A stretch of 64,000 nucleotides of DNA. It comes from Beroe forskalii (Eukaryota; Ctenophora; Nuda; Beroida; Beroidae). The stretch spans positions 1,922,001-1,986,000 of the forward strand of contig WFMF01000002.1 of NCBI GenBank assembly GCA_011033025.1. The letters are read 5' to 3'. Below, one piece after another: positions 24,182-37,300 of this stretch (positions are counted from its first letter, which is position 1; every line of letters starts with the position of its first letter). The position numbers were made by a program, and so were the translations under genes. Under the pieces are notes generated by a model. That model was not told the origin of the DNA and did not search any database. It saw only the letters and a list, made by a program, of their open reading frames with translations.

Positions 24182-27100
24182 GTAAGTAACCAGACTAGAA
24201 GGCAAAACTTGATTCGCTTGAAGTTTGAACTGAGTCATTAACTTCTTGATTCATGTTATTTAAATGATATTTGGAGTTTCTTCTTGAACCGGATACTTGA
24301 TGATATAAAACTTGATCGGTTTTTCGTTTATGTCTAAACCATCTGAAGTACTTAGTTACAGTTCTAAGTGCACTTTTTCAGCGGGTTATTTATGACGCGC
24401 ATCGCTTTGGTGAGTTTATCTGTTATCAGATCTAACAATCAAACTAGAACATGCTTCCGAATCTATCATTTAGGAAACTGACATATAACCAGATAAATAT
24501 TGCTGATATCGATACAAAGATCAGTTATGTTGTTAAGTTATTTTAAAGTTTTTAAATTCTGTATATAAGTTATCTTTTTTTACTTTTTTGGATCTTTCGG
24601 AAATTTCGGCTTCCTGCTTTGAGTTCCTGCTTTGAGTTCTTGAGATTTGCCCATTCATTAATAGATTGACTCTACCTAATGTCCATAATACCAGCATCAA
24701 TTACATATGAGTAATGAGTCCATTATGTGACTGGACTCGTAAATAATTCCGATTCTTCCTTTCCTGCAGACATCTTTCATTTCTCTCCCCATTATGTCAT
24801 TAAAATCATTGTTGTTACCTTAGATTATTATAGTATCGTGTTACTATGTCAGCAATTCTGAGTCAGAATACAACTATACAAATCATTAATAAAGTAATAA
24901 TGATATTTTTTCGATGAGGTTTGATCAATGAGGGTGATTTCGATGGTGTTTTCGTTACCATTTGTTAGGTACCTTCTGTTAACTGCCTTCCCACAAGTTC
25001 ATAGCAGCTTGATTGGTCTTCCAGAGCTTCAGTTGTCTACTCTCCAGTCTCCACAGTTACTATGTTACTATGTTAGTTGTTGGTCAATTCTTCCGTTATT
25101 TCATTTATCTTTACTTGATCATGGGTTGTAGGAAAAGTTTAGATTTGGAAAGGTGATTTCTCTTCCTTAAAAGGTAGCTGACCAACAGCAGTATCTATTT
25201 TTTGAAACAAACTTGAATTCAAGCAAGTTTCAGGTGAAGTAGCTCCTACAGCCATTAAATCCGTTATATTTGTGTCAAGTGCTGTGACCAACTACAATGC
25301 ACATATTATTATATTGCCATTGTTAGATTCAGCTTGGTATGTGGGCTGTGATGTAATCACGTGACTCGGGCATTTTGCCAGTTTTAAGCATCACACAACA
25401 CCAAAGGAGATGGTATATTTTGTATCTTTGTAGTTGCGTTTTTGTTTACCTATAGATATCGCAAAGTTTGCTCCTGCACTAAGGTTATTTGTTGCACTTG
25501 TTGTATTTAGTTGATTTAAAGTTAATTTCGACCAAAATCTCTTGCGAAAATCGATATCACAGCCAGGTTGTATATGGTATATTTCTTTTCTGCATTTTCT
25601 ACATCGATTTTCTTAGGTAATTTGCACATCTCTTATGTACTAAGCCTAGTGTTAGATTCTATACTTCTATACATACATACATTGTAGTTACTACGTCACT
25701 TTGTGTAACCCTGTATAGGTCTTTTGTTTACATGGTTTAGCACAATTGGAGGTGTATGATAGTATGATGAGTTTCTCATGGCATCTTTTGTTTCCTGTTG
25801 CAATATTACCTTCGTGTGTTTATTATTTTTATGTTACTCATCGCTTTATAATTATCACATACTATCCATAGTAATTAAGTAATTAGTTAATCAGTAGTTA
25901 TACCGGAAACACTAAGCCTGGTCGTTTCTTGTGCGTGTTATTTACGTGAAAGTTTTATTTTGCTTTTACAGTCTTACACATGGTTTGATTTAAATAAGTA
26001 GGCGAATAGAGCGGAATGCACTTTGATTGGAGTGAATAAGTGAGAGAGTGAGTTAGTGAGTGATTGAGTGAGTAATTTAGGGTTCTTGCACTAAAATGAG
26101 CTACACATCCATTTGAATGTTTAATTTAACATTTTAACGCTATCATTCCTGGCTTCCTGTCCCCAATCCCCATGGTGTATCGTAGATTAACGAAACTACC
26201 TTCTTGTTTGATTGAATGGAAATATACGATCAGTAATATACATCGTGTGCTAACATCCAATACCAGTGTCAAAGGTATGTTATGAGCCGAATACACAATA
26301 CATTTGATTACCCTATTCTTCACGCCAATGTTAATATCATTATGTATGGGGAGGGAGAGTGTGTCCAATACATGCACTATATTATGTGTACAGCTCATAC
26401 ACCGCCCCAGCTAGCATTATATTGAAGTATTGAGCTCATAGTGCCGCTCATGAAATGTACACTTTGTGTTCATCGGTCTACACCACGATAAAGACGGTAC
26501 AACTATACATATACAATACATCCCGTAGTCCGTGTGTAACGAATAACGATCATGTTTCCTCCAGGCTTAGAACCAAAGAACACTTCTTAAACTTCTGCCA
26601 AAGCCATCGTGATATCCCGAGGCTTTTCATAATCATCAATGTTGACATAAACACATGCCGCAAAGTGTATAGTTCTATGGCTCTTTAGGGATTTCTCATC
26701 AGGATTCAGTTCATTTGATTTTCTACTTAAATAAGTACCTAGTGTTGTTCCATGGTTTCTACCTACTTCTCTAGTCCTCTACTTTTTATCGCAGTCATAA
26801 TTGCGGTTATGGCTTTTCATTTTCCAATTAACCGGACTCGTTCTTTCCGTTCAGAAATCCTTTCCGTTAAGAATACCAATTGATCAGTAGACTGTAGGGA
26901 TGTTCAGAAAACACTTGTTGTTTCCAATCAGCATCAAATCTTGACATAACTTTTTGGCTTTGGAATCACCAGATCAACGCCTCACAAGTCCTGGAAAATT
27001 TCGCATTGTTACTCGAACGTTCCTGCTTCTTCAATATCCTTGACTTTCTTTGTGGACCACTTTTAACCAGACAACGCCACAAGCTTATATCGAAATTGTG

Positions 27101-28984
27101 AAGAGTAACAACATATTCTTACAGGAGAGCAAGGTACTTGGTGATAACCCTGACTGCCTGACACATGTTTCTAGGAATCCAATATCCATGGAACTTATTG
27201 CTACTTTGCTATCAATATGATGACATGATGAAAGTGTACCCTGTTTCAAAGGAACGGTGAACGTTTCAGCCTAGAGAAATGTTTCAGTTGTTTTCCCCAC
27301 TGCCTTGCGGAGATCAAAGAAACGAAAGACGTTCACTCGTATCACTTTTACATCCTGAATCTATGAATAACTGTTTACTTTACATTTAAAGGCAAAATAA
27401 TATTGTTCAGTCAAAATGCATTATAATTAATAGACTTTTCCAAATGTGACCTTTTTTACCTATTATGACCAGCAAAGAACTGTGTTAGATTACAATTTAA
27501 CTGGAGTTTATATGAAAATAGATAATTAATTATTATTAATATTATTATTGATTTATTATTTAATTATATTATGTCTTGTAATTTATTATCATGATCATAT
27601 TTTTCATATGAATTAAGTTCTTTGGTTTGACCATAAGTTAGTAAGTTATTTCATTCTGTGTTTCTGTCTCCTCCAATTCATTGCAGTGCTCATTGGTTCA
27701 TTGCTCTTGGTGGGCTCATTGTTTTTGATTCTCGCCCCATCCTTACCCTATTATTGCCCCATTGTAGCAAGCAGGTTTTTATATAATCAAATGTAAGCTA
27801 TCTTACCAATGCTTGAACTGTTTACTATCCTCAGATTGCGCGAAGAATTTGACTCATAAGATATTTGGAAAATTATCTCATATAATGAACCTGCTTCGTT
27901 GAGTTCTTCATCAATAATCGAATATTTTCGTACATAGAATGTGAAACGTCAGTGAAGCTGTTCTGCGATGGTGGAATTAAAGTGAAGAAACGAGGTACAA
28001 CATGGTGACGTGACCAATGAGGAAACTATCACTGGGTAAGAAAACACTTACATTCCCTTTGTACTTTCCACGCACTTTCCTTGCGACTTCAATACTTACA
28101 CTATTAGAATTTGTGCACTGTATAAATTCATTGCAATGTACCCAATACGTATTACCCAATGGACATGACGGATTTTCATAGTCGATCCTGCTGGATAAGT
28201 TCCATGGACACAATTACCAATGAAACCGGCGATCAGGGGTGGATCCAGATTGAAAAAAGGGGGCGGGGTCGTTGGCAAGCAAAGCGATCCAGCCACCCAA
28301 ATCCAAAAATTATGATCCTAAAAAACTTATAGATTGGGTGGGCAATAAACATAACTGTGAGCAATAAACATAACTGCATAAAAAGCAATTTGTGTTATCT
28401 TTTAGTGCTTTTTGTCTTTTCTTAAATTTTGAGTTTTTTACATGCAAAAAATAATATAATATAGCAGATTAATCAACGCGCTCGGTGTAATTGCCATCTA
28501 TTTGATCTATTATCTTTTTCTAATCACATTTTCTTTTATATCATAAACAAAAAGTGTTCAGGATGATTTCGCTTATCAAATATTAAAACTTTAAAATTAG
28601 TATCTGTTAATTAAATATACAACAGTAAAATCAACCAATTAAATAATTGGAATATGCAACCAAATCACAGTAAAGGCTGTAAACCATCCCACTTACAACT
28701 TGACAAGTATTGAGTGAGGGCCTGACGGGGCTACAGATCAATTTGTATCATTCTTGCATTGATAATCCTCGTAAAAAACTGTTCACGATTAACTTGCATG
28801 CCATGTCAGACTACAGTAGTGTGTTAGTTTTTCTAACCCTTGAAATCGTATGAAGTTCTATCCTATACAACTATACTAACAAATTCTCATAAAGTCATAA
28901 CGATCTACTGATCTAAGAAAATAAGATTTGACGACTTTTCAGAAACATGTCCGTACATCAAACATCCTGTGCTTTTTGTTGTGA
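24182..28984. other. Downstream intron/intergenic sequence of the NCOA5-like gene
   Basis: About 4.8 kb, AT-rich. A gagtgag-type microsatellite occupies about 26036-26080. Frames of 60-90 codons on both strands lack domains or splice context. The 3' exons of the NCOA5-like gene should be here, but no exon could be supported. The stretch 28230-28320 resembles a degraded repeat (gggggcggggtcg) without visible ends. Confidence 0.4.
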
Positions 28985-31072
28985 CTAACCCACCACATCA
29001 CAAAGAATAGGTTGACTGCACTGCGCATCAATCTCTTCCCCATCCCAGTTGAGGACCCTCTTACAGTCGCAGGTTGCAGTGCGGAGGTACTGCAACTCCC
29101 CCCGGTAGTGGCAGGAGGGGTAGCCCTGGGGCAGACCTACCTCCCTCACACTGTACATGAAGTTCTGCTCATTGAGGGCCAGTGCCAGTCCGTCCAGGAG
29201 GTGGACGTGGATGTGGCAGTGGAAGAACCAGACCCCCGGGTTGTCGGAGTTGATTCTGAGCGCCACAGCGCCCCCCGCTGGCAGGATAACGGTGTCCTTG
29301 AGAACTCCCTGCCGTGGTCTCCTCATCAACTGCTCTATTGGTTCCGAGAAGGCTGTGTTCAGGTCGAGGAGTGGACATCTCGTGTACTCCTTGCCGGAGG
29401 CTGCTGTTTTTGTACAATTAGGGTTTGCCCGTACGGCGATGTCCAAAATCTCGAAATGGTGCCCATGTAAGTGCATCGGATGGGGCATCATGGATGTCGT
29501 TCGCAGTACTATCGTGATGGATTTCTCTGTTGGCAAAGTTAGAATGTTTGTGTTAGGAATTGGGACATTCTCTTTTGATTTCAAGATGATTGCTTCTTGA
29601 GGGATGAGATTCTGTGTGAACGTTCCACTGTCCAGGGACATGAAGAAGGATCCATCTTCCAGAATATCTACCGTATGATATTCAAACGAGTCCAACAGAT
29701 CTCGCTTCACTGCAGGAACGAGATCTGTTACGGGTTTGCAATTGTATTGCGGCTTGTCTAAATACTCACAATTCAGGATCTTTGCTGCTTCCATGTTCAC
29801 CCTTTGGTCTTTATTCGGAGGATCTTCTTTGTCGAAAGGAACACTATCATCCTGCCTTATCCTCAGGATACCCAACACTCCCGTATTTGGGTTCACTGGA
29901 GCTGTATCATTATAGTTTTGTTCCGAAGGGGTTAGTGCCCTTATCCAAACATTTTCAGTGGGCGTATCAATATTGAAGGTAACCTTGACATCGTATCTCT
30001 CTGCAATGTGTATTTGTATCACATCAGTTTCGTATGGCTCCACTGGATACGCATCAGACGCAACGACAGTCAGCTTGTATCCATCAATGCTGAAGAAGTA
30101 GGCTGTTTGGCTGCCTCCGTTGATTATCCTGAACCTGTACTCCCCATTTTCCACCTCTATGGCATGCTTCACTTCGCCATTCAGTACTCCAATTGTCCAG
30201 TCGAACACTCCGCTACCTATGCCATGGCCCTCTATGCTATCGCCTGCAAATACTACTCCATCAGACCCTCCCCTGACCAATGGCAGGTCATAGCCTACAT
30301 AGTTCGGATAGACGTCCAAGAAAATGAGAATCCTCTCATTGCCTACAATGTACGAATCCTGGGGTTCCGCTGATTCAGAGGGGAGAGTCAGATTGGAGTC
30401 AGATTCATGAATAATGAGAGGCCCCCGGACGAAGTCCTGACCACTGAATTCCAAGTTCCTATCGTGGGTGTGGTACCAGTAAGTGCCCGGCTGTTCATTG
30501 ATCTCCCAGTTGTAGTGGAACGTTTCCCCGTGCGCAATAGCACACTGAGTGAGCCCTACCACCCCGTCAAATACCTGGCTTCCTCTCATGTTCAGCCCAT
30601 GCCAGTGAATTGACAGTCTGAGGTCAGCAATGGAATTGATCGCTTTGACATTAAGCCAGGTTCCGTTCTTCACGTGAATTGCGGGTGCCATCATGTTTCC
30701 ATTGACTGTATTCACGAAGTATGTCCGGTTGCCGACTGTGTGGGCTATTTGACGGATCGTAAATTGGTAGTCACGGTCGGAGCTACCTTTTAAAACCACC
30801 AATATGACCCCTGCTATCACTGCCACGACACAGCACAGAGCCAAAATTAATCCTATAATGATGAGCCGACACCTTGTACAACAGCCTGGGTTGGTCTCAT
30901 TGCCTGTGGTCGCATCAGTATGTAGTATAACCATGCCTCCTCCACTCCCCAGACCTTTCCCTTCTCCCAGTTCCCCTTCCGTTCCTCCCTTAACGTTTCC
31001 TTCTCCTATTTCTCCCGGTGGAGCTCCTTCTTGCTGTACGTAGTATATCATCATGTTTGTCCTAGGGCACAT
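28985..31072 (-). CDS. Membrane-anchored laccase-type multicopper oxidase
   Basis: One intronless 695-codon frame. A ~65-residue Gly/Glu/Pro-rich cytoplasmic leader precedes a single transmembrane helix (residues ~68-92, LIIIGLILALCCVVAVIAG), making a type II membrane protein with an extracellular oxidase. Three cupredoxin domains follow. Copper sites are complete: HWHG and WYHTH in domain 1, HPMHLHGH and HCHIHVH in domain 3. The residue ten after the catalytic cysteine (type-1 axial position) is Leu, as in many laccases, rather than Met. Many N-x-S/T sites support an exposed ectodomain. Such enzymes oxidise phenols, amines or metal ions; the substrate cannot be read from sequence. Lack of introns beside split neighbours suggests retroposition or transfer, but the animal-style anchor argues against recent bacterial origin. 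Confidence 0.93.
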   Translation of the reverse strand: MCPRTNMMIYYVQQEGAPPGEIGEGNVKGGTEGELGEGKGLGSGGGMVILHTDATTGNETNPGCCTRCRLIIIGLILALCCVVAVIAGVILVVLKGSSDRDYQFTIRQIAHTVGNRTYFVNTVNGNMMAPAIHVKNGTWLNVKAINSIADLRLSIHWHGLNMRGSQVFDGVVGLTQCAIAHGETFHYNWEINEQPGTYWYHTHDRNLEFSGQDFVRGPLIIHESDSNLTLPSESAEPQDSYIVGNERILIFLDVYPNYVGYDLPLVRGGSDGVVFAGDSIEGHGIGSGVFDWTIGVLNGEVKHAIEVENGEYRFRIINGGSQTAYFFSIDGYKLTVVASDAYPVEPYETDVIQIHIAERYDVKVTFNIDTPTENVWIRALTPSEQNYNDTAPVNPNTGVLGILRIRQDDSVPFDKEDPPNKDQRVNMEAAKILNCEYLDKPQYNCKPVTDLVPAVKRDLLDSFEYHTVDILEDGSFFMSLDSGTFTQNLIPQEAIILKSKENVPIPNTNILTLPTEKSITIVLRTTSMMPHPMHLHGHHFEILDIAVRANPNCTKTAASGKEYTRCPLLDLNTAFSEPIEQLMRRPRQGVLKDTVILPAGGAVALRINSDNPGVWFFHCHIHVHLLDGLALALNEQNFMYSVREVGLPQGYPSCHYRGELQYLRTATCDCKRVLNWDGEEIDAQCSQPILCDVVG

Positions 31073-31109
31073 GTTATTTAGATAACAATCAGAGTCAATA
31101 CAACTGTCA

Positions 31110-32600
31110 ACAACAGTATTTTCCTCTCCACTGGCCTTTTTGTCTTACAAAAAGGCATTGTGGAGGGTTAGCAGAGATCGTGGTTGGGAAGGTGAGAAAT
31201 CGAATTTGTGTATAGCAGGTCCAGATTTACAATAGAACTACTTTAATTTCTGGAAAGTGCCCGGGAATGCTCCTCAGTCGCGAAAATTTCCCTCCATCTG
31301 TCCGTCCGTCCCTTCCCCCTTCAAAATCACAAATTTCTCAATTTTGAAGCTAACGGTTGTCGAAAATGTAGTTCTTATAGGCTGATTAGGCCTAACCGTT
31401 CCCCATGCTCTTAGTCTCTCTTAATCACTATTATAAATTCTAATCAAAGAACTGTTGAAGAATTCGTTTCTAAAATTTAAGGAGTAAGTCGGGCTTTGGA
31501 TTCTGTACTTATTTTAGTGCCAAACTGTATAACTATAATTTGACTTTATTATGAATTCGACTCTATCCCATCTAACTACCTCAGCACATGCTTATGCAAC
31601 ATGAGACATGGCATTGGCGAGCTTTCTGCTTCATGGTGATACCTTATTGGCCTTTATTTAACCAGCCCTTAAGGCCAAAAACGACTTCGAGATTTTGTCC
31701 AAAGGGCCGGTCTAAAGAGAGGCCGGTCAAATTAGAGGCCAGTCGATCTAGGTCAAAGGAAACTTTTATGACTTGCATTATACAGTGTTAAATTCTCTTG
31801 AACGTCATTATATGACACGATTATGACCTGTATCATAAAATTAGATCAGTATCCGGGTCTTTTGATGCAATTTATAAGTATAAATGGGTTTTAGTGGCCA
31901 TTTGAGAGCATAAAATCCTTGATCTGCCAACCAATAGAAAAATTTTTGTCCAAGGGGCCGGTTAAAACGGTTCAAAAATGATTCGATTTTTTTCCATAGG
32001 GCCGGTAGAAAAAAGGCCGTTTAAAAAAGGCCAATAAGGGACATCGGATCACATTTTCCTCAATGATTGCAATAAACCGAGCATCATGCGATACGACGAT
32101 ACGGAATAAACTGTCGTACCTAGGACACCTTTCCCGGTATATGATCATGAGGCCAATGCTTCACAGTAGAAAAGTAGCAACTGCATATAATAGATAACGG
32201 GGTAAAGTGTCGCGGGGTAAACTGTTCTGCTACCATTCCCCGTCACGAAAATTCAATTTCTTGATGATATGGTACTCGGCTAATAACTAATCGACAAGAA
32301 AAGTGACTAGATGATAATGTGACTAATTGCATGAGCGATTTGAAGCTTAAGCATCGTCAAGTATAAACATTGCCAAGAAAATCTTAGTAAAAATGGCCGG
32401 TGCCAATGTGTGTTCCCGGTGGTCGCTTGCAGCATCGGAGTGATATTGATGCTCTTACTAGGACTGCGTGTTGTACCATGATCCTAAGTCAACATCAAGC
32501 ACCGCAGGGGAGGGAAATAAAGCGCCTGCATACGGGAAAAACAGATAAACAACAATTGTGCCGCAGGCGCAATTCTTGTTCGATTTGTCAATCACAAAAT
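31110..32600. repeat. Dispersed repeat family A, copy 1 (interrupted)
   Basis: The left part, 31125-31375 (gcctttttgtcttacaaaaa..., cagagatcgtggtt), and the right part, 32395-32590 (gactgcgtgttgtaccatga..., agcgcctgcatac), match the left and right halves of 33755-34220, where they are contiguous. Here they are separated by about 1 kb that includes the inverted-repeat element at 31642-32039. The right end carries an inverted repeat GCGCCTGC ... GCAGGCGC. Confidence 0.7.
31642..32039. mobile_element. MITE-like inverted-repeat element (398 bp) nested in repeat A
   Basis: The left end CCTTATTGGCCTTT is mirrored by AAAGGCCAATAAGG on the right. Several gggccggt words recur inside (near 31705, 31723, 31950 and 32000). 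No transposase and no convincing target duplication; superfamily unknown. Confidence 0.6.
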
Positions 32601-33754
32601 GTGTCACATAGTTAGTACCTACAATATGTCAGTTATATTTGTAATACAATGATTAATAAGTAATTCTAACATTCGCCAAAAATAAATTATTCATACTTGA
32701 CCAGCGGTCATAAAACATCGAGCAAAAATAGCGAGATTTCTATTTTTCATCGATTTATACTCTAAGGTTCTGGCAAAATTCCAAATTATCTATAATTTTA
32801 TAGGAATTTTCTTCCCGTTAAAGAAAGTCAGGCCTCAAGGAATCTACTTTCGAGTTTTTGGGTCCGATTAGATTACTGGAGAAGAATTTCACACCATTTA
32901 ATTAGATCATTGAATATTTGAAATGATGATCTATACCTTGAACTTATACTGAAACTCGGAATATGATGACCCATAGCTGCCAATTTGCCCTTCTTTCGCA
33001 AAGTGCCCTGCTTTTTGCCCTGCGTTGCAAACCGAGCCCTGCTTAAGCAGGGCAAATCAGGAAAGTTAACTATATTTTCCTGTATAATGGGAATGAGATT
33101 TTCTAAAACGTGAGTTGGAAAAATTAATGCTCGCATGATTATTAGACCTGATTCAGTGATTCATCAATCATCATTGGAATTGAAAGCATCTTCAATGATG
33201 GCTTTATTGAATTTATGCAAAGTTGTGCGTTTGTTTGAAACGCAGAAATGCTGAATATTCTTGAAGAGGTTGGCACTATTTAAATTTAAATGGACGTTAG
33301 TAGAGTTTAAAAAAGTATCCTTAGCAGTATGGGCATAAGTGTGTTTTCAAAAAGTAACTTATACCTTAAGTGGGAACTGGGATTGGGGCATCAGGTAGCT
33401 TCAAAAAGGTACCTAACGTGATATGGGCATTACTGAAGTTTCAGAAAGGTACCCATAATTGGTTAGTGTAACTTGTGGTTCAGGAAGGTGTCCATTTAAA
33501 TTGGTTGGTGTGACTGGTAGTTGCCAGTTGGTGTGACTTGGTAGTTATAACGAGCTGAGCTTTCACGCGAACTAACCCTTACAAAAAGCAAGATCGCCGT
33601 GTATTGCTGAGCGAGCAAGAAGTTGTAGCGGGTGTCTGGGGGCGACGCCCCCAGAGGCGTTCTGCGAATTTTCTTTTAAATGGCGTGTTTTTGCGGCCCT
33701 GACTGCAATTTTATTAAGAAAAATGTCAGAAAAATTGTAAATAAGGGAATTTTC
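32600..33754. other. Intergenic sequence between the two repeat A copies
   Basis: AT-rich, no gene. Contains the 18-bp palindrome gccctgcttaagcagggc near 33032, a degenerate array of 'aaggtacc' phrases at 33310-33500, and the short palindrome ctgggggcgacgcccccag near 33638, the kind of word also seen in the terminal satellite. Confidence 0.45.
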
Positions 33755-34220
33755 CCCTCCCCACTTGCCTTTTTGTCTTACAAAAAAGCATTTAGAAGGG
33801 TTGGCAGAGATCGTGGTTTGGGAAGGTGAGAAGTAGGATATGTTGAATATTTATAGTCACAATGAAACTTCTGTACTAATTTCTGGAAAGTTCCCGCGAA
33901 AATGTCCCTCCATCCCCCCCCCCACCCTGAAATCACAAAAATATTAGCTTTAAGGTTTTCGGTTATCAAAAATGCTCTGCAACAAAATGGCGCGAAATCT
34001 ACAAAGAACTGAGTGCAACATGCAACTTGGTCCGCACGAGCGCGCAAGAATTGTAAAAGAAATGGCACGTGCCAAAGTGTGTTCTCGCGCGCAGCATCGG
34101 ATACTCTTACTACGACTGCGTGTTGTACCATGATGCTAAGGTTACATCAAGCACCGCGGGGAGGGAAATTAAGCGCCTGCATACAAACAAGATTTGTGCC
34201 GGCAGGCACAATTCCTGTTA
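33755..34220. repeat. Dispersed repeat family A, copy 2 (uninterrupted)
   Basis: About 465 bp homologous to both halves of the copy at 31110-32600. It ends 120 bp before the first recognised exon of the RUN gene, so it may lie in that gene's promoter or an upstream intron. Confidence 0.7.
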
Positions 34221-34343
34221 AAATGGCAACCAGCGGTGAACTATTGCATTGAATCCAAGTTTATACAATTTGGATAGTTCTTAGTACAAGCTCAACCAAA
34301 TCTTCTGTGTACCCACAATAACTGTATCCTCATCTTTTTTCAG

Positions 34344-37300
34344 GCTCCAGCAGTTTACAAGATGACTACAAACAATTCCTCCTCTTGAAGTTGACTACAG
34401 CAGCAGAAAACGTATGTACACGCTTCATATCAGCAGTTTTTATGTTGCCAATGAACGTGGTCGAAGGGGCTGGTCATCACTCGTCCCCTTGTGGTTTGCA
34501 TTGATTCTTATAGTAATTCGAAAATAAATGGTCAAAAAACTTCCATAATAAATCCTGAAATTACTTCCGAAGTACTGTTAAGATTCTTAAAATACAGATA
34601 TCATACTCAAAGCGTATTCTGCGTAGTTATCATGAAGCAAAGTAAGCAAGCGATTACGCCGAACCACCTACTTGGTAGAATTAGAATGGAACCCATCTGT
34701 GTCGTGATATCCTGAGAAAATTTTTGGCGGCCTGTATGTGTTATGTTAGGTGCTTACCGCATACCGTACTCCGTGAGTTTCACCACAATTATAGATTATG
34801 AAAAGGATTCTGAGCTCCATGCATTCTGACAGTTTTCTTGTAGAGAACCCGTTTTGTGTAACAAGTAATTAGATTTCGTAGGGGCGGTCTCACGCTTTAT
34901 GTGCCATTTCTTGGAATATTCGGGGCGCACTGGACTCGTTTTCTTGATGCGTTAGCGCAAAGCTGCATTCGGAAACGTACGTGCGCGCATTTATACATTT
35001 TATTTTCGTCGAACACACTCAGCGGATGTTTCACTTAAGATGTAACATTAAGATGTTTCACCCGTATTTAACACTCATTGATCTTTTGCCTCTACCGAAC
35101 TCTTTCCTTTTCCTCCCCCTTCCCTCTAAACTGTGTTGCTCAGGAATCCGGAGTCCTGGGTGGCCCAGCCCTGCAGTTATGGCTGTGAGGGGTACGTGGG
35201 CCGAAACCCTCCGTTTCCCTTTGTCACCTGCTGATGGGACACCGACATCGCAGATGGCAGGAGACCTTACAACTGTAGGGTAACCGCTGATGATTCACAG
35301 TTTAGTCTCTTCCGCCTCTTATGTCAATCCTTGAATTAGAAAATCGATGTACAGTATTTGTTATGTTTGTAGTATACTCATACACCTCTATAGATAAGAC
35401 ATTGGATTCAAACTTGAGTCTGTAATGCATGGCTTTGGCCGCTGCAACGCTTTAAATTCGAATCTCAACTTTCAAGGTAATAAATTTCTATTTTCAGCTG
35501 ATCAATGATAAGGATAACGAGCTGCTGCAAGTTGAGTTCTGTCGAAGGGTGGAAATGATTCTGTTCTATGGAATCAAATCAAGGTAATGACTTAATGAGC
35601 CTGTTCTTTTCTTCAGTTCAAATTGTGATTTGATATTTTAGAAATTTTAGCTACCCCAACTTTCAATCTTCTTCCCCTTTTTTCCGGATTTCATGATTCC
35701 GCCAAAGTGGACACATTGGATACACTTGCATCAGCTTTCCATTTCGCGGCAATCATCTACCGTTTTTTCGAGGATGTATTCCTCACTACCCCATGACAAC
35801 TGTAAGCATCCTGCGTAGGCCGTTCAAGTGGAGGTCTGAATCCCAAGACGTTTGGGAGCTCCTGAAGGTGATATCCCCCAAACACATCACCGAGGACATC
35901 CTACAACTCTACCATGTTAAGACCGACACGGGCAGGATCAGGGCGTGGATCAGGATAACCATCAACGAGAGCAGCTTGCAGAGCTTTATTCCGCTTCTGG
36001 CTGAACAAAAGATTAACAAGTGCGTTGAATCTAATTCAAGTCAGAGCCCTGAGATTTTATATTTCAGAACATAGTACGACATTATAAGTACGACGTTTTT
36101 GTGAAAACTCTGACTCTATAGCTATGCATACTCTTTCGTTTTCAGCTACACAATGATTGTTTTCATCAAGCAATTATTTCAGGAAATTCTACGAAAGCTG
36201 TTCCTTATTCAACGATCAGGGCAATGTTGAGAGACTGATCGATCAAATATCGTGTACTTCCGGCTGCAAAGTGGTCTTCAACTCTGAATCGTTTGACTTT
36301 GAGGTTGCTCCAAGTGCGACTGATCTCACTCAGTGCAGTTCGTTTGAAAGCAGTAAGATGGTACCGCAAGTCCTTCCCGAGGTCAGTAGACTGGGTTCCA
36401 TTAATTGCGGCACTGATTCTGACAGCATGCAGTCGCATGAGACGTGCGGTGCATCCAGTCTACCACAATCCAGCCTTAGTTCTGATTCAACTGGAGGAGA
36501 TTCTAACATGTTCACCGATTCAAACATGTTTACTGATACCCTTAGACTTGATTCAACTTACATCCCTTCTGCAGACAGCATAAACTCGGGTAAGTCGAAC
36601 AACTCAAATCAAATAAAACTGAATGATGCCTCAGACCCAAGCAGTTTCACACCCTCCAACTTGACAGAAAAAACTCCGTATTCAAACAGTATTTATCAGA
36701 GCGAAACGCCTAGATTAGATGAAAGTTCATCTGATCTGAATGAAGTTCAAGACTCAAATGAGATTGGATATCACTGTGACTCCCACCTTAATTCAGCTGA
36801 AATAACTGAAATGAATTCGGAAAGCATTCTTGACAATTCCGAAACCAGTGAGCATAGTAGTCAAGATGAAAAGTCCAGTATTTCGGAATCTTCTCACCTT
36901 CCCCCAGTCCACTCTGTAGATACTGAAGAAACATTCCTCGAACCGGCTCCAGTAACTTCATGCAACCTTTCAAACAATACGATCTCTGACCCTGTCGACA
37001 TTGAAAATACGACTCATCAATTTAATTCGTTGTCAAGAGAAGACAGTTATACAGATGAAGCTCCAGATCCGTTACCGGCTACTGTGTCCGAATGTACTCC
37101 AGAAAATGAAATAAGTACGGATGAAGCACTTCCCTTTGAAACCTCGGAAGTTTGTCAGTCCGAGAGTTCAGCGCCGAACAGCCCTACTGTCCTAGACATT
37201 CGGTCATCAGAGCCTACTGTAGAGGTTGATGCTTCTGTCCCTCCCAAGCATCTGCAGCGGGATGCATCTCAGCATCCTGAAGCATCACCTGAACCTGGCA

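Noticed and set aside
29012..30613. Several 65-150 codon plus-strand frames
   Set aside because: Antisense shadows of the multicopper oxidase gene.
32400..34252. Short frames shared between the two repeat A copies (TACCTMIL... in two places)
   Set aside because: The reading frame is not kept over the length of both copies; non-coding repeat is simpler.
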